Source: an uncultured Clostridia bacterium (lineage in GTDB: Bacteria; Bacillota; Clostridia; TANB77; CAG-508). From it: 46,730 bases of DNA. The position numbers and the translations under genes are program-made. Position 1 is the first letter of the stretch; each line of letters starts with the position of its first letter. The notes under the pieces were generated by a model that was not told where the DNA came from, ran no database searches, and was given only the letters and a program-made list of their open reading frames with translations. This document shows positions 7,854 through 17,539 of the stretch, piece by piece. The stretch covers positions 1 to 46,730 of the forward strand of contig CAMKSF010000011.1 in the NCBI GenBank assembly GCA_946415375.1, given 5' to 3'.

Positions 7854-9825
7854 ATGGATTTAGAAGGAAGATTGTTAGGTAATAGATATGAAATAAAAGA
7901 GAAAATAGGAAATGGCCGGAATGGCTATGGTATATAAAGCTAAAGATCAAGTGCTAAATAGATTTGTTGCTATTAAAATACTAAGAGATGAATTTACTAC
8001 TGATGAGGAGTTCATAAAAAGGTTTTCGATAGAAGCACAATCAGCAGCTAGTATTACTCACCCTAATATTGTATCTGTTTATGATGTTGGAAATGAAGGC
8101 AATTTATATTTTATTGTAATGGAACTAATAAAAGGAAAAACCTTAAAAGATATTATAATAGAAGAAGGTGGTGCACTTCCATGGAAATGGTCAACAAATA
8201 TTGCTATACAAATTGCAGCAGCTTTAGAAACAGCTCATAGAAATAATATTGTTCATAGAGATATAAAACCACATAATATTATAATTACAGAAGATGGAAT
8301 AGCAAAAGTAACTGATTTTGGAATTGCAAAAGCGGTATCGAATTCAACAATTACTGCATTTGGATCTACAATTGGTTCAGTTCATTATTTTTCACCAGAA
8401 CATGCAAAAGGAGGATTTACAGATAGTAAATCAGATTTATACTCATTAGGTGTTGTAATGTATGAGATGCTAACAGGAAGGGTTCCTTTTGATGCTGATA
8501 CACCAGTATCAGTTGCATTAAAACATATGCAAGAAGAACCTGTTCCTCCAATAGAATTAAACGAAAAGATACCATCTGCATTAAATGATATTATTTTAAA
8601 AGCTATGAGAAAAGATCCAACGCTTAGATACCAAAGTGCAACAGAGATGCTAAGAGATTTAAATAATGCTTTGAAGGATCCTGATGGTGATTTTGTAGAT
8701 AATTCAAATTATTCATCAGTAGAAGATGGAGCAACAAGAGTTATTCCTACATTAAATAATGAAGACATTAGAAGAGATAATATAAAAAATAATAATTTCT
8801 TTATACAACATAAAAAGTTATCTGTTTTCCTAGGAATAGTGTTATTGTTTTTCATTAGTATATTTGGAACAAATCTGATTCTTAAATTAACAAAGCCTAA
8901 AGAAACATTAATTCCAAACTTGGTTGGTATAAGTAGAGAAGAAGCAGAAAAATTAATTAGTGATAGTAAATTAGAAATAGGAGAAGTAAAAGAAGAATAT
9001 AATAGTGAAACAGAATTAGGATTTGTAATTTCACAAGACCCAGCATATAGAGAAAACTTTAAAATAAAAGAAGGCTCAAAGATAAACTATGTTGTAAGCT
9101 TAGGGGTAGAAGAAACAACAGTTCCAAAAGTTGTTGGTAAAACAGAAGAAGAAGCAATTCAATTATTAGAAGAAGCAAAATTAAAATATGAAATAAAAGA
9201 AGAAAATAGTAAGAAAGTTGAAGCTGGATATGTTATTGAACAAGAAACTGAAGCTGATAAAAAAGTTAATGCTGGAGATACAGTAATAATACATGTTAGC
9301 TTAGGAATTAAAAAGATAACAGCACCATCAGTTCTTGGAAAATCAGAAAAAGATGCAACAAAAGAACTTAAAAATAAAGGATTTAAAGTAATAGTTGCAA
9401 CAGAGGAAGATACTTCTAAAGATAATGATACAGTTATAAAGCAAAGTATAGATGCAGGAACTGAAGTTGAAGATGAAAGCACTATTACAATAACTGTAAA
9501 TAAGATTGTTAAAACAAAAACAGCAACCTTAACTGTAAATGTTAAATCAATTTTAGGAGGAAAATATACAACTGAAGTTATAAATACAGGAGAAAAAGAC
9601 GCAGAAGGAAATCCTATAACAAGTGAGAAAATAAAGGATGTAAAAGTAAAAATTACTGTTGGAGCTGATACTGTATTTAATGATAATGTCGATCCGACAA
9701 CAACAAGTCTAATACAATCTGTTGCTGGAAAAGGTACAGTTACAGTAAAGGTATATATAGATGAAGTATTAAAGAAGACAAAAGATATTAATCTAAATGA
9801 AACAAATAAACTCACAATAGAATAA
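7854..9825 (+). CDS. prkC: PASTA-domain Ser/Thr kinase PrkC, interrupted by an apparent +1 frameshift
   Basis: The expected start is the ATG at 7854 (ribosome site AAAGGATG), giving MDLEGRLLGNRYEIKEKIGN. The frame then hits GGC CGG A (7914-7920) and stops at 7935-7937 after 27 codons. Skipping C7917 gives IGNGGMAMVYKAKD, the glycine loop of the kinase, and an intact 656-residue protein. The kinase domain has Lys41 (VAIKIL), HRDIKPHN near 134 and DFG near 154. It is followed by a juxtamembrane linker, one membrane helix (LSVFLGIVLLFFISIFG), three extracellular PASTA repeats and an extra about 110-residue C-terminal domain. PASTA kinases sense peptidoglycan and in spore formers respond to muropeptides at germination. 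Translation from the ATG at 7912 would lack the first kinase strand and is unlikely to be the real form. The shift may be programmed, a real mutation or an error. Confidence 0.88.
7914..7920 (+). other. Putative +1 frameshift site GGC-CGG-A in prkC
   Basis: Reading GGC, skipping C7917, then GGA restores the conserved Gly of the GxGxxG loop. The zero-frame codon is CGG, a codon otherwise missing from the core genes here. Confidence 0.6.
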
Positions 9826-9832
9826 AAATAAT

Positions 9833-9885
9833 AGTAGGCATGTATTTGACAAAAGATATTAAACAATTATTCATGCCTACTTTAT
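9833..9885 (+). terminator. Possible terminator with long loop after prkC
   Basis: A perfect 10-bp stem AGTAGGCATG/CATGCCTACT encloses 29 nt, followed only by TTTATT. Weak T-tail, so it may be a terminator or a stabilising hairpin. Confidence 0.5.
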
Positions 9886-9960
9886 TGGATATATAATAGT
9901 ATTTTAAAATTAAAAATATTAAATTATTTATGAAGTAAAAAATAATAAAGGGTGATTAGT

Positions 9961-12624
9961 ATGAGTAAATTAGAAGGAACATATAATCCTAAAGATTTTG
10001 AGGAAGAACTATATAAAGAATGGGAACAAAAAGGATATTTTAAGCCAAGCATGGATAAAACAAAAGAACCATACTGCATTATGATGCCACCACCAAATGT
10101 AACAGGAAAATTACATATGGGACATGCATTAGATGAAACAATCCAAGATGTTTTAATTAGAACTAAGAGAATGCAAGGATATGATGTACTTTGGCTTCCT
10201 GGAACAGATCATTCTGCTATATCAACAGAAATGAAAGTTGTTCAAAAACTAAAAGAAGAAGGCAAAACAAAACAAGAAATAGGAAGAGAAAAGTTCCTAG
10301 AAGAAACTTGGGATTGGACACATAAATATGGAGGATTAATACAAAAACAACAAAGAAAACTTGGATGTTCATGTGATTGGGAAAGAGACAGATTTACAAT
10401 GGATAAAGGGATGAGCGAAGCCGTTTTAGAACAATTTGTAAGATTATACAATAAAGGGCTTATATACAAGGGAACTAGAATGGTAAACTATTGTCCAAGT
10501 TGTAAAACGTCTATTTCAGATGCAGAGGTTGAATATAAGGAAGAACCATCACATTTATGGCATATTAGATATGAAATAGTTGGAGAAAAAGGAAAATATG
10601 TGGAAGTTGCAACAACAAGACCTGAAACAATGCTTGGAGATACAGCAGTTGCTGTTCATCCTGATGATGAAAGATATAAATCAATTGTAGGAAAGAAATG
10701 TATTTTACCTTTAATGAATAAAGAAATTCCAATTATTGCAGATGAATTTGTTGATAAAGAATTTGGTACAGGGTGTGTTAAAATTACTCCAGCACATGAC
10801 ATGAATGACTATCAAGCAGGATTAAAACATAACTTAGAAATAATAGAAGTATTTGATGAAAATAATAATATGGGAGACTTATTACCTGAAGTTAAGGGTA
10901 TGACTCAATTAGATGCAAGAAAAATAATTGTAGAAATGCTTGAAAAATCAGGAAATCTTGTTAAAACAGAAGATTACGTTCATAATGTTGCAAAATGTGA
11001 AAGATGTAAAACTACATTAGAGCCAAAAGTATCATTGCAATGGTTTGTGGCTATGAAAGATATGGCTAAAAGAGCCGCTGATTCAGTAAGAGAAGATAAA
11101 ACAAGATTTGTACCAAAAAGATATGAAAAACATTATTTTAATTGGTTAGATAATATACAAGATTGGTGTATTTCAAGACAATTATGGTGGGGACATAGAA
11201 TACCAGCATATTATTGTGACGAATGTGGACATATAAATGTAGCTAAAACAGAGCCGGATAAATGTGAGAAATGTGGATGCACACATTTGACACAAGATGA
11301 AGATACACTAGATACATGGTTCTCATCAGCATTATGGCCATTTTCAACACTTGGCTGGCCAAATACTGAGTCAGAAGATTTTAAAAGGTATTATCCTACA
11401 AATGTATTAGTTACTGGTTTTGATATTATTACATTCTGGGTTTCAAGAATGATGACTCAAGGACTAGAATTTACAGATGTAGAACCATTTAAAGATGTTT
11501 TGATTCATGGAATTATAAGAGATAGTCAAGGAAGAAAAATGTCTAAGACATTAGGAAACGGTATTGACCCATTAGATGTTATAGAACAATATGGCGCAGA
11601 TGCATTAAGATTTTCAGTATTATCAGGTTCGACAATGGGAAATGACATTAAATATATGCCAGAAAAATTAGAGCAGGCTTCAAATTTCGCAAATAAGATT
11701 TGGAATGCAGCTAAATTCATAATAAATGCAAATGAGCAGGTAAAAGAAGAAGACATTCATAAGTATTGTCATCAAGTATACCATAATCATAAATACGAAC
11801 CAAGTATAATTGCAATTGAAGATAAATGGATATTAAATAAATTAGATAAATTAGTTGTTGATGTTACTAAAAACATTGATAATTATGATTTGGGAATTGC
11901 AGTAGATAACATATATAGCTTCATTTGGAATGAATTCTGTGATTGGTATATAGAAATTGTTAAACCAAGATTATATAATGAAAATTATGAATCAAAAGTT
12001 GCCGCAGTTGACATATTAAATCATACATTTGAAACAGCTATGAAATTATTACATCCATTTATGCCATTTATTACAACAAAGGTATATAGAGAGCTAATAC
12101 AATATAATGATACTGAACTTATGATTTCAAAATGGCCAGAACTTCATGATGAATTTATATTTGAAGAAGAAGAAAAGTTTATAGAAACAATAAAAGAAAC
12201 TATTGTTGAAATAAGAAATATTAGAGCTAAAATGAATGTTCACCCATCAAGAAAAGTTGAATTAGTTTTTGTTACTGACAAATATGCAAAGCAAATTGAA
12301 GAATGTAAAGACTTTATTCAAAAACTTGGATTTGGAAGTAGCATAAAAATTCAATCTGATAAAACAGGAATAGCAGAAAATGCAATTTCTATAATAAAAG
12401 ATGGAATTGAACTATATATGCCACTTGAAGGATTAGTAGATTTAGAAGAAGAAGCAAAAAGAAAAGAAGAAGAGCGTAAAAAAATAGAATTTGAAATTCA
12501 AAGAGCTGAAAAAATGCTTTCAAACCCTGGTTTTGTAAATAAAGCACCACAAGCAAAAATAGATGAAGAAAAAGCAAAACTTGAAAAATATAGAGAAATG
12601 CTAAAAAACTATAAAAAGAGATGA
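9961..12624 (+). CDS. valS: Valyl-tRNA synthetase
   Basis: An 887-residue class I synthetase that charges tRNA-Val in the cytoplasm. The HIGH-type motif is within PPPNVTGKLHMGHALD and the KMSKS-type motif reads KMSKT. Editing-domain sequence (TTRPETMLGDTAVAVHPDD) and zinc-finger-like Cys pairs (CPSC, CERC, CDEC with CEKCGC) are visible. The C-terminus is the charged coiled coil usual for ValRS. I prefer the ATG at 9961 over the in-frame GTG at 9952, because that GTG lies inside the ribosome site AAAGGGTG. Transcribed alone with a strong terminator. No T-box leader fits in the 135-bp gap upstream. Confidence 0.97.
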   Translation: MSKLEGTYNPKDFEEELYKEWEQKGYFKPSMDKTKEPYCIMMPPPNVTGKLHMGHALDETIQDVLIRTKRMQGYDVLWLPGTDHSAISTEMKVVQKLKEEGKTKQEIGREKFLEETWDWTHKYGGLIQKQQRKLGCSCDWERDRFTMDKGMSEAVLEQFVRLYNKGLIYKGTRMVNYCPSCKTSISDAEVEYKEEPSHLWHIRYEIVGEKGKYVEVATTRPETMLGDTAVAVHPDDERYKSIVGKKCILPLMNKEIPIIADEFVDKEFGTGCVKITPAHDMNDYQAGLKHNLEIIEVFDENNNMGDLLPEVKGMTQLDARKIIVEMLEKSGNLVKTEDYVHNVAKCERCKTTLEPKVSLQWFVAMKDMAKRAADSVREDKTRFVPKRYEKHYFNWLDNIQDWCISRQLWWGHRIPAYYCDECGHINVAKTEPDKCEKCGCTHLTQDEDTLDTWFSSALWPFSTLGWPNTESEDFKRYYPTNVLVTGFDIITFWVSRMMTQGLEFTDVEPFKDVLIHGIIRDSQGRKMSKTLGNGIDPLDVIEQYGADALRFSVLSGSTMGNDIKYMPEKLEQASNFANKIWNAAKFIINANEQVKEEDIHKYCHQVYHNHKYEPSIIAIEDKWILNKLDKLVVDVTKNIDNYDLGIAVDNIYSFIWNEFCDWYIEIVKPRLYNENYESKVAAVDILNHTFETAMKLLHPFMPFITTKVYRELIQYNDTELMISKWPELHDEFIFEEEEKFIETIKETIVEIRNIRAKMNVHPSRKVELVFVTDKYAKQIEECKDFIQKLGFGSSIKIQSDKTGIAENAISIIKDGIELYMPLEGLVDLEEEAKRKEEERKKIEFEIQRAEKMLSNPGFVNKAPQAKIDEEKAKLEKYREMLKNYKKR

Positions 12625-12652
12625 TAGAGCGATTTTAAATCGCTCTATTTTG
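12624..12652 (+). terminator. Intrinsic terminator of valS
   Basis: 11-bp stem ATAGAGCGATT/AATCGCTCTAT with a 3-nt loop and a TTT tail, beginning at the valS stop codon. Confidence 0.85.
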
Positions 12653-12678
12653 ACTTTTAAAAGAAAATATAGTATAAT
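12650..12678 (+). promoter_or_regulatory. Promoter of the 50-residue micro-gene
   Basis: TTGACT (12650-12655), 17-bp spacer and TATAAT (12673-12678). A hairpin CCCTCAC/GTGAGGG (12708-12731) sits in the leader just before the ribosome site. Confidence 0.75.
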
Positions 12679-12745
12679 ATATATAGACACTATTAATTGT
12701 ATAAAGTCCCTCACAATCTTTTGAGTGAGGGCAGAAAGAGGAAAA

Positions 12746-12898
12746 ATGACAGAAAAGGAAAAAAAAGAAATACTGAATGAAAGAATCCGCAAGCAAGCAG
12801 AAGAAGACGGGAAAAGACGGTTAGAAATAAGAAATAACTGTCAATTAAAATCCCAAACTTGCTATGCTGATTGCCTTAAGCTTTGTGACAAAGGCTGA
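12746..12898 (+). CDS. Small four-cysteine protein (50 residues), unknown
   Basis: ATG preceded by AGAGG, with its own promoter, leader hairpin and GC-rich terminator, so a real small gene is likely. The N-terminal 30 residues are charged and helical (MTEKEKKEILNERI); the C-terminal 20 hold all four cysteines (32, 39, 43, 47; spacing C-x6-C-x3-C-x3-C), consistent with a metal site or disulphides. No signal peptide. Arginine codons include CGC and CGG, and the sequence is less AT-rich than neighbours, which suggests acquired DNA. I do not recognise the family. Confidence 0.6.
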   Translation: MTEKEKKEILNERIRKQAEEDGKRRLEIRNNCQLKSQTCYADCLKLCDKG

Positions 12899-12905
12899 TC
12901 AGCAG

Positions 12906-12953
12906 TCCGCACAGGTGCGAAGCACAAGCTTCACACCTGTTGCGGATTTTTCC
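12906..12953 (+). terminator. GC-rich intrinsic terminator
   Basis: Long hairpin TCCGCA-CAGGTG...GCTTC-ACACCTG-TTGCGGA with loop ACAA and a T-tail, ending the four-cysteine gene. Its GC content is far above that of other terminators here. Confidence 0.85.
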
Positions 12954-13050
12954 TATTTATAATTAGGTTTTATTAAAAAAGTTTTAACATGAAAATTTGA
13001 AAAATGCATATAAATTAAGCATAGAGTAAAACATAAAGGCAAATATCCCC

Positions 13051-13079
13051 TTTACAGAACATGTTTTGAGTGTTAGAAT
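13051..13079 (+). promoter_or_regulatory. Promoter of the basic 53-residue micro-gene
   Basis: TTTACA (13051-13056), 17-bp spacer and TAGAAT (13074-13079), with extended -10 TGT. The leader carries a perfect stem CCCCTAA/TTAGGGG at 13119-13135. Confidence 0.65.
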
Positions 13080-13155
13080 AGTATTAATGTCCTTATGACA
13101 GAGCATTAAATTTGTCGCCCCCTAAGTTTTAGGGGAGAAACGAAAGGAGAATATC

Positions 13156-13317
13156 ATGGCAAAAAATAAAGGCTATGATACTGCTGAAATTATGGGACAG
13201 CAGGAGGACCGCTATCAAAAGCCCGAGACTAAGGAAAAGCCCACAGGACAGACCAGGCACAACCGTGCCAATGGAAAGGCCGTGGGAGGAGGGAAACGTA
13301 GCAAAGGTGTGAAATAA
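13156..13317 (+). CDS. Small basic glycine-rich protein (53 residues), unknown
   Basis: ATG with ribosome site AAAGGAG. The product starts MAKNKGYDTAEIMGQQED and ends in a basic, Gly-rich tail (NRANGKAVGGGKRSKGVK), which would suit nucleic-acid binding, but this is only a composition argument. The codons (CCC, GCC, ACC, AGG, CGC) are clearly unlike the surrounding AT-rich genes. It has its own promoter, a leader hairpin at 13119-13135 and a following hairpin. Family not recognised; acquired DNA is likely. Confidence 0.55.
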   Translation: MAKNKGYDTAEIMGQQEDRYQKPETKEKPTGQTRHNRANGKAVGGGKRSKGVK

Positions 13318-13346
13318 CACTATCCTCTCTGTAAATCATAATTTCC

Positions 13347-13388
13347 CCGCTGTAGCTTACTTAGTGCAGCGGAGGTCTCCTTATTTTT
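13347..13388 (+). terminator. Probable terminator of the basic micro-gene
   Basis: Hairpin CCGCTG/CAGCGG with a 14-nt loop, then a small GGAG/CTCC stem and TTATTTTTT. Confidence 0.55.
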
Positions 13389-13430
13389 TAAAGGGTAATT
13401 GAAAAAAATTAAAAAATTAAATAAAAACTC

Positions 13431-13459
13431 TTGTCAAAAAAAAATAAATAATGTATAAT
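13431..13459 (+). promoter_or_regulatory. Promoter of the DUF1846-pyrG operon
   Basis: TTGTCA (13431-13436), 17-bp spacer and TATAAT (13454-13459). Confidence 0.75.
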
Positions 13460-13469
13460 GCAAAATGTA

Positions 13470-13519
13470 GATTAAAAAAAAACCCCATTTTTTCGGGTTT
13501 AAGTTTTAATCTATTTTTT
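13470..13519 (+). promoter_or_regulatory. Leader hairpin, candidate attenuator
   Basis: Inner stem AAACCC/GGGTTT inside outer stem GATTAAAA/TTTTAATC, followed by TATTTTTTG, 35 bp before the ATG of the DUF1846 gene and just after the promoter. This is the arrangement of a leader terminator. The operon carries pyrG, so nucleotide-controlled attenuation is possible but not shown. Confidence 0.45.
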
Positions 13520-13553
13520 GTTGTTAAAAATATAGAAAGGAATGTAGTAAAAG

Positions 13554-15014
13554 ATGAGCAAGGTAGGATTTGATAGTGAGAAGTATTTAAAAATTCAAAG
13601 TGAAAAAATTAAAGAAAGGATAAAGCTGTTTGATAATAAGTTATATTTAGAGTTTGGTGGAAAAATATTTGATGATTATCATGCTGCAAGAGTTTTACCA
13701 GGATTTAAACCAGATAATAAAATACAACTTTTGAAACAATTTAAAGATGATTTAGAGGTAATATTTTGTATTAATGCAGCCGCAATTGAAAAAAGCAAAA
13801 TTAGAGCAGATTATGGTATAAGTTATGAATTAGAATTAATAAGGTTAATTGAAAAACTTCAAGAACAAGGAATTTCAATCAATAGTGTAGTAGTTACATT
13901 ATATCATGAAGGAAATAATATTTCACATTTGGAGAATTTGTTAAAGGAAAGAAACATTAAAATGTATATACATACACCTACAAAAGGGTATCCAGAAGAT
14001 ATAGATACAATAGCTAGTGAAGAAGGATATGGAAAAAATCCATATATTGAAACAACAAAGAAATTAGTTGTAGTAACTGCTCCTGGCCCAAATAGTGGAA
14101 AACTTGGAACTTGCCTATCACAACTATATCATGAGTATAAAAGAGGTGTAAAAGCAGGATATGCAAAATTTGAAACATTTCCTGTTTGGGATTTAAGTTT
14201 ATTAGATCCTGTAAATATTGCTTATGAAGCTGCAACAGTAGATTTAAAAGATGTAAATATGATAGATCCATTTCATTTAGAGGCTTATGGAATATCTGCT
14301 GTAAATTACAATAGAGATATTTCATCATTTCCTATTCTAAAAAATATATTAATGAAAATTTCAGGAAAAGAAATATATAAATCTCCAACAGATATGGGAG
14401 TAAATATGATTGCACAATGTATATCTGATCCTGAGGTTGTAAAAAAGGCCGCAACAGATGAAATTATTAGAAGATATTATAATACTTTATGTGATTATAA
14501 ACAAAAGATTTGTGGAGAAGATACGGTAGAACTTTCTAAATCTTTACTAGATAAACTTGGACTTTCTTTAACAGATAGAGAAGTTGCAAATGTAGCAAAT
14601 GAAGCTGCAAAAGAAAAAGGTGTTAATGTATTAGCAATAAAATTAAATAATGGAAAAATAATTACAGGAAAAGAATCTAAAATATTAAGTGCTACAAGTG
14701 CTGCATTTTTAAATGCAATAAAGGAAATAACAGGAATTCCTGATGAAGAAGATTTGTTATCACCTACAATATTAGATGGAATTTACAAAATGAAGAAAAA
14801 AACATCATATAATACAGCATATTTCTTAGATTTGCCTGAAATATTAATAGCACTTAGCATTTGCTCAGTTACAAATCCAATTATTGAAAAAGCTATTAAC
14901 AAATTAGGAAGACTAAGAGGTTGTGATGCTCATAGTAGCTATATAATAGCAAAAAGTGAATTAAATGCACTTAAAAACTTAGGAATAAATTTAACATGTG
15001 AACCAAGGATGTAG
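13554..15014 (+). CDS. DUF1846 family protein
   Basis: A 486-residue protein recognised as a full-length DUF1846 family member by its N-terminus (VGFDSEKYLKIQSEKI, YLEFGGKIFDDYHAARVLPG) and the conserved KLVVVTAPGPNSGKLGTCLSQ segment. The family is common in Firmicutes and usually 490-500 residues; its biochemical role is unknown to me. The glycine-rich APGPNSGK segment looks like a phosphate- or nucleotide-binding loop. It is cytosolic, with no signal or membrane segments. Start supported by GAAAGGA. It is followed 33 bp later by pyrG with no terminator, so the two are probably co-transcribed. Confidence 0.9.
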   Translation: MSKVGFDSEKYLKIQSEKIKERIKLFDNKLYLEFGGKIFDDYHAARVLPGFKPDNKIQLLKQFKDDLEVIFCINAAAIEKSKIRADYGISYELELIRLIEKLQEQGISINSVVVTLYHEGNNISHLENLLKERNIKMYIHTPTKGYPEDIDTIASEEGYGKNPYIETTKKLVVVTAPGPNSGKLGTCLSQLYHEYKRGVKAGYAKFETFPVWDLSLLDPVNIAYEAATVDLKDVNMIDPFHLEAYGISAVNYNRDISSFPILKNILMKISGKEIYKSPTDMGVNMIAQCISDPEVVKKAATDEIIRRYYNTLCDYKQKICGEDTVELSKSLLDKLGLSLTDREVANVANEAAKEKGVNVLAIKLNNGKIITGKESKILSATSAAFLNAIKEITGIPDEEDLLSPTILDGIYKMKKKTSYNTAYFLDLPEILIALSICSVTNPIIEKAINKLGRLRGCDAHSSYIIAKSELNALKNLGINLTCEPRM

Positions 15015-15047
15015 AAAAATAGAATTATATAATAAGGGGGAATAAAT

Positions 15048-16655
15048 ATGAATACTAAGTACATATTTGTTACAGGAGGAGTTGTATCAGGTTTAGGAAA
15101 AGGAATTACAGCTGCATCACTTGGAAGACTACTTAAAAATAGAGGATATAAAGTTACTATACAAAAGTTTGATCCATATTTAAATGTTGACCCAGGAACA
15201 ATGAGTCCATATGAACATGGAGAAGTTTTTGTTACAGATGATGGAGCAGAAACAGATTTAGATTTAGGACATTATGAAAGATTTATAGATGAAAATTTAA
15301 CTAAAAACTCAAGTGTTACAATGGGAAAGATTTATTCTAATGTTATAGAAAAAGAAAGAAGAGGAGATTATCTTGGCAAAACTGTTCAAGTTATTCCGCA
15401 TGTAACAAATGAAATAAAAGAAAAAATATATAGTTTTGAAAACACTGATATAGATATCGTTATTACAGAGATTGGAGGTACAATTGGAGACATAGAAGGT
15501 TTGTCAATAATTGAAGCAATTAGACAAGTTGGTCTTGAAAAGAATACAGAAGATGTTGTATATATTCATGTAACTTTACTTCCATACATATCTGGCTCAA
15601 ACGAGATTAAGTCTAAACCCACACAACATTCTGTTAAGGAGTTACAAAGTTTAGGAATTAAGCCAGATATAATTGTATGTAGAAGTGAAATAGAAATACC
15701 TGAAAATGTCAGAGATAAATTAGCATTATTTTGCAATGTAAGAAAGTCAAGTGTTATTCAAAATCTAACAGCAGACTGCCTATATGCAGTTCCTCTAATG
15801 CTTGAAAAAGAAGGACTAGGAAGAGAAGTATGCAATCATTTGAGATTAGACAGTTACATTCCAGATAATACTGAATGGATTGAAATGATAGATAATATCA
15901 AAAAAATTGGAAAAAATGAAAAAGTTAAAATTGCAATTGTAGGAAAATATGTAAGACTTGAAGATTCATATATATCTGTAATAGAAAGTTTAAAACATGC
16001 TGGTTTTGCAAATAATGTAAATGTAGATATAAAGTTAATAGATAGTGAAACTATAACTAAAGATACTGCAGAAGAAATATTAAAAGATTTAGACGGTATT
16101 ATAGTTCCTGGTGGATTCGGAAATAGAGGAATAGAAGGAAAAATAGAAACAATAAAATATGCAAGAGAACACAACATTCCATTTTTAGGAATCTGTTTAG
16201 GAATGCAGATGGCAGTTGTAGAATTTGCAAGAAATATTTTAGGTCTTACAGATAGTAACTCAGCAGAATTTAATGAAACAACTAAAAATCCAGTTATACA
16301 TATTATGGAAGAACAAAAAAAGATATACAAAAAAGGTGGAACAATGAGACTTGGAAGTTATCCATGTATTCTAAAACAAGGTAGTCTAGCTTATAAATTA
16401 TATGGAAGAGATAAAATAGATGAAAGACATAGACATAGATATGAATATAATAATGACTATAAAGAAAGACTTGAAAAAGCAGGATTAATTTGCTCTGGTA
16501 CTTCTCCTGATGGAAATTTAGTAGAAATAGTAGAGTTGAAAAATCATCCATATTTTATAGCAGGACAATTTCATCCTGAACTTAAATCAAGACCTAATAA
16601 ACCATCACCATTGTTTGTAGGACTTGTTAAGGCTGCAAAAGAAAGGAAAAAATAA
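15048..16655 (+). CDS. pyrG: CTP synthase
   Basis: A 535-residue glutamine-dependent CTP synthase, making CTP from UTP, ATP and glutamine. The N-terminal synthetase domain has the P-loop [16 protein letters not shown] and the segment [21 protein letters not shown]. The C-terminal class I amidotransferase domain has the nucleophile motif GICLGMQ and the FHPE motif near the end. Full length for the family. Ribosome site AAGGGGG. Its stop codon overlaps the next ATG by one base, implying translational coupling with the CmpB-type membrane protein. Confidence 0.97.
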   Translation: MNTKYIFVTGGVVSGLGKGITAASLGRLLKNRGYKVTIQKFDPYLNVDPGTMSPYEHGEVFVTDDGAETDLDLGHYERFIDENLTKNSSVTMGKIYSNVIEKERRGDYLGKTVQVIPHVTNEIKEKIYSFENTDIDIVITEIGGTIGDIEGLSIIEAIRQVGLEKNTEDVVYIHVTLLPYISGSNEIKSKPTQHSVKELQSLGIKPDIIVCRSEIEIPENVRDKLALFCNVRKSSVIQNLTADCLYAVPLMLEKEGLGREVCNHLRLDSYIPDNTEWIEMIDNIKKIGKNEKVKIAIVGKYVRLEDSYISVIESLKHAGFANNVNVDIKLIDSETITKDTAEEILKDLDGIIVPGGFGNRGIEGKIETIKYAREHNIPFLGICLGMQMAVVEFARNILGLTDSNSAEFNETTKNPVIHIMEEQKKIYKKGGTMRLGSYPCILKQGSLAYKLYGRDKIDERHRHRYEYNNDYKERLEKAGLICSGTSPDGNLVEIVELKNHPYFIAGQFHPELKSRPNKPSPLFVGLVKAAKERKK

Positions 16656-17539
16656 TGAATTTAGAATTAATATCAAAATACTTTATACTTTTTATTATAT
16701 ATTCTTTTGCAGGTTGGGTAATGGAAACTTTATGGGTTTCGTGGTGTAATAAAAGGCTTGTGGACAGAGGCTTTTTAATTGGACCATATTGCCCGATTTA
16801 TGGGTTTGGAGCATTACTTATAGTACTTTTATTAAGTAAGTTATCATTTAGTCCTATTTTAGTTTTTTTAATGACAGTTTTTGTTTGTGGAGCACTAGAA
16901 TATTTTGCAAGTTGGATTATGGAAAAAATATTTAAAGCAAGATGGTGGGACTATAGTAATGTAAAATTTAATTTAAATGGTAGAATTTGTTTGAAGAATT
17001 TAATTGCTTTTGGAATAATGGGAATAGTTGTAATATACATTATAAACCCAAACCTTGAAATTTGGATAGATTATTTTATCAATAAAGAAAATTTAAGGGT
17101 TTTTGCATTTGTATTATGGACAGTATTTATTATGGATTTTGTTGTATCTACTATTGTTGTTTATGGCTTTAGAAGAGTTACAGAGAAAGTAAATGCAGAA
17201 AGAATAGGCGATAATACTGAGCAAATTACAAATATGGTTCGTAAACTACTTTCAGAAAAATCTTTCTTTCATAGAAGATTTATAAATGCATATCCTAAAT
17301 TAGAAGCAATTAAAACTAGAATGAAAGAAATAAAAACTAAAATAGAAGATGTTACAAATGATGCTAAAGATGCAGTAATAGAAAAAATGAATGATGCAAA
17401 AGATATAGTTGTAGTAAGAACAGAAAATATTAGAAATACGATAGAAAGAAATACTAAAAAAGTAAGAATAAGAATTTCTATAGGAACTAAACATTTAAAA
17501 AAATCATTTAAAGGTAAGATTAGAAAGGAACGTGAATAA
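16655..17539 (+). CDS. CmpB/DUF1113-type membrane protein (putative ABC transporter permease family)
   Basis: A 294-residue protein with about five hydrophobic segments in the first 180 residues and a long charged helical C-terminus (about 190-290). The N-terminal pattern FAGWVMETLWVSWCNKRLVDRG, then GPYCPIYGFGALLIV, is the hallmark of the family named putative ABC transporter CmpB (DUF1113). Transport has not been established for the family as far as I know, and no ATPase is nearby. Start overlaps the pyrG stop (TAATG) and the stop abuts the ymdB ATG. Confidence 0.8.
   Translation: MNLELISKYFILFIIYSFAGWVMETLWVSWCNKRLVDRGFLIGPYCPIYGFGALLIVLLLSKLSFSPILVFLMTVFVCGALEYFASWIMEKIFKARWWDYSNVKFNLNGRICLKNLIAFGIMGIVVIYIINPNLEIWIDYFINKENLRVFAFVLWTVFIMDFVVSTIVVYGFRRVTEKVNAERIGDNTEQITNMVRKLLSEKSFFHRRFINAYPKLEAIKTRMKEIKTKIEDVTNDAKDAVIEKMNDAKDIVVVRTENIRNTIERNTKKVRIRISIGTKHLKKSFKGKIRKERE

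Noticed and set aside
9159..9866. Long minus-strand frame opposite the PASTA region of prkC
   Set aside because: It is the hydrophobic antisense shadow of repetitive Lys/Glu/Val codons, with no ribosome site or recognisable domain.
9826..9960. T-box riboswitch upstream of valS
   Set aside because: The gap is too short (135 bp) and lacks the T-box sequence and stem I features; only a hairpin with a long loop is present.
9952..9960. GTG start for valS
   Set aside because: The GTG is part of the ribosome site AAAGGGTG; the ATG at 9961 has proper spacing.
12650..13400. Prophage or insertion sequence remnant
   Set aside because: The composition is foreign-looking, but there is no integrase, transposase, terminal repeat or phage-like gene.
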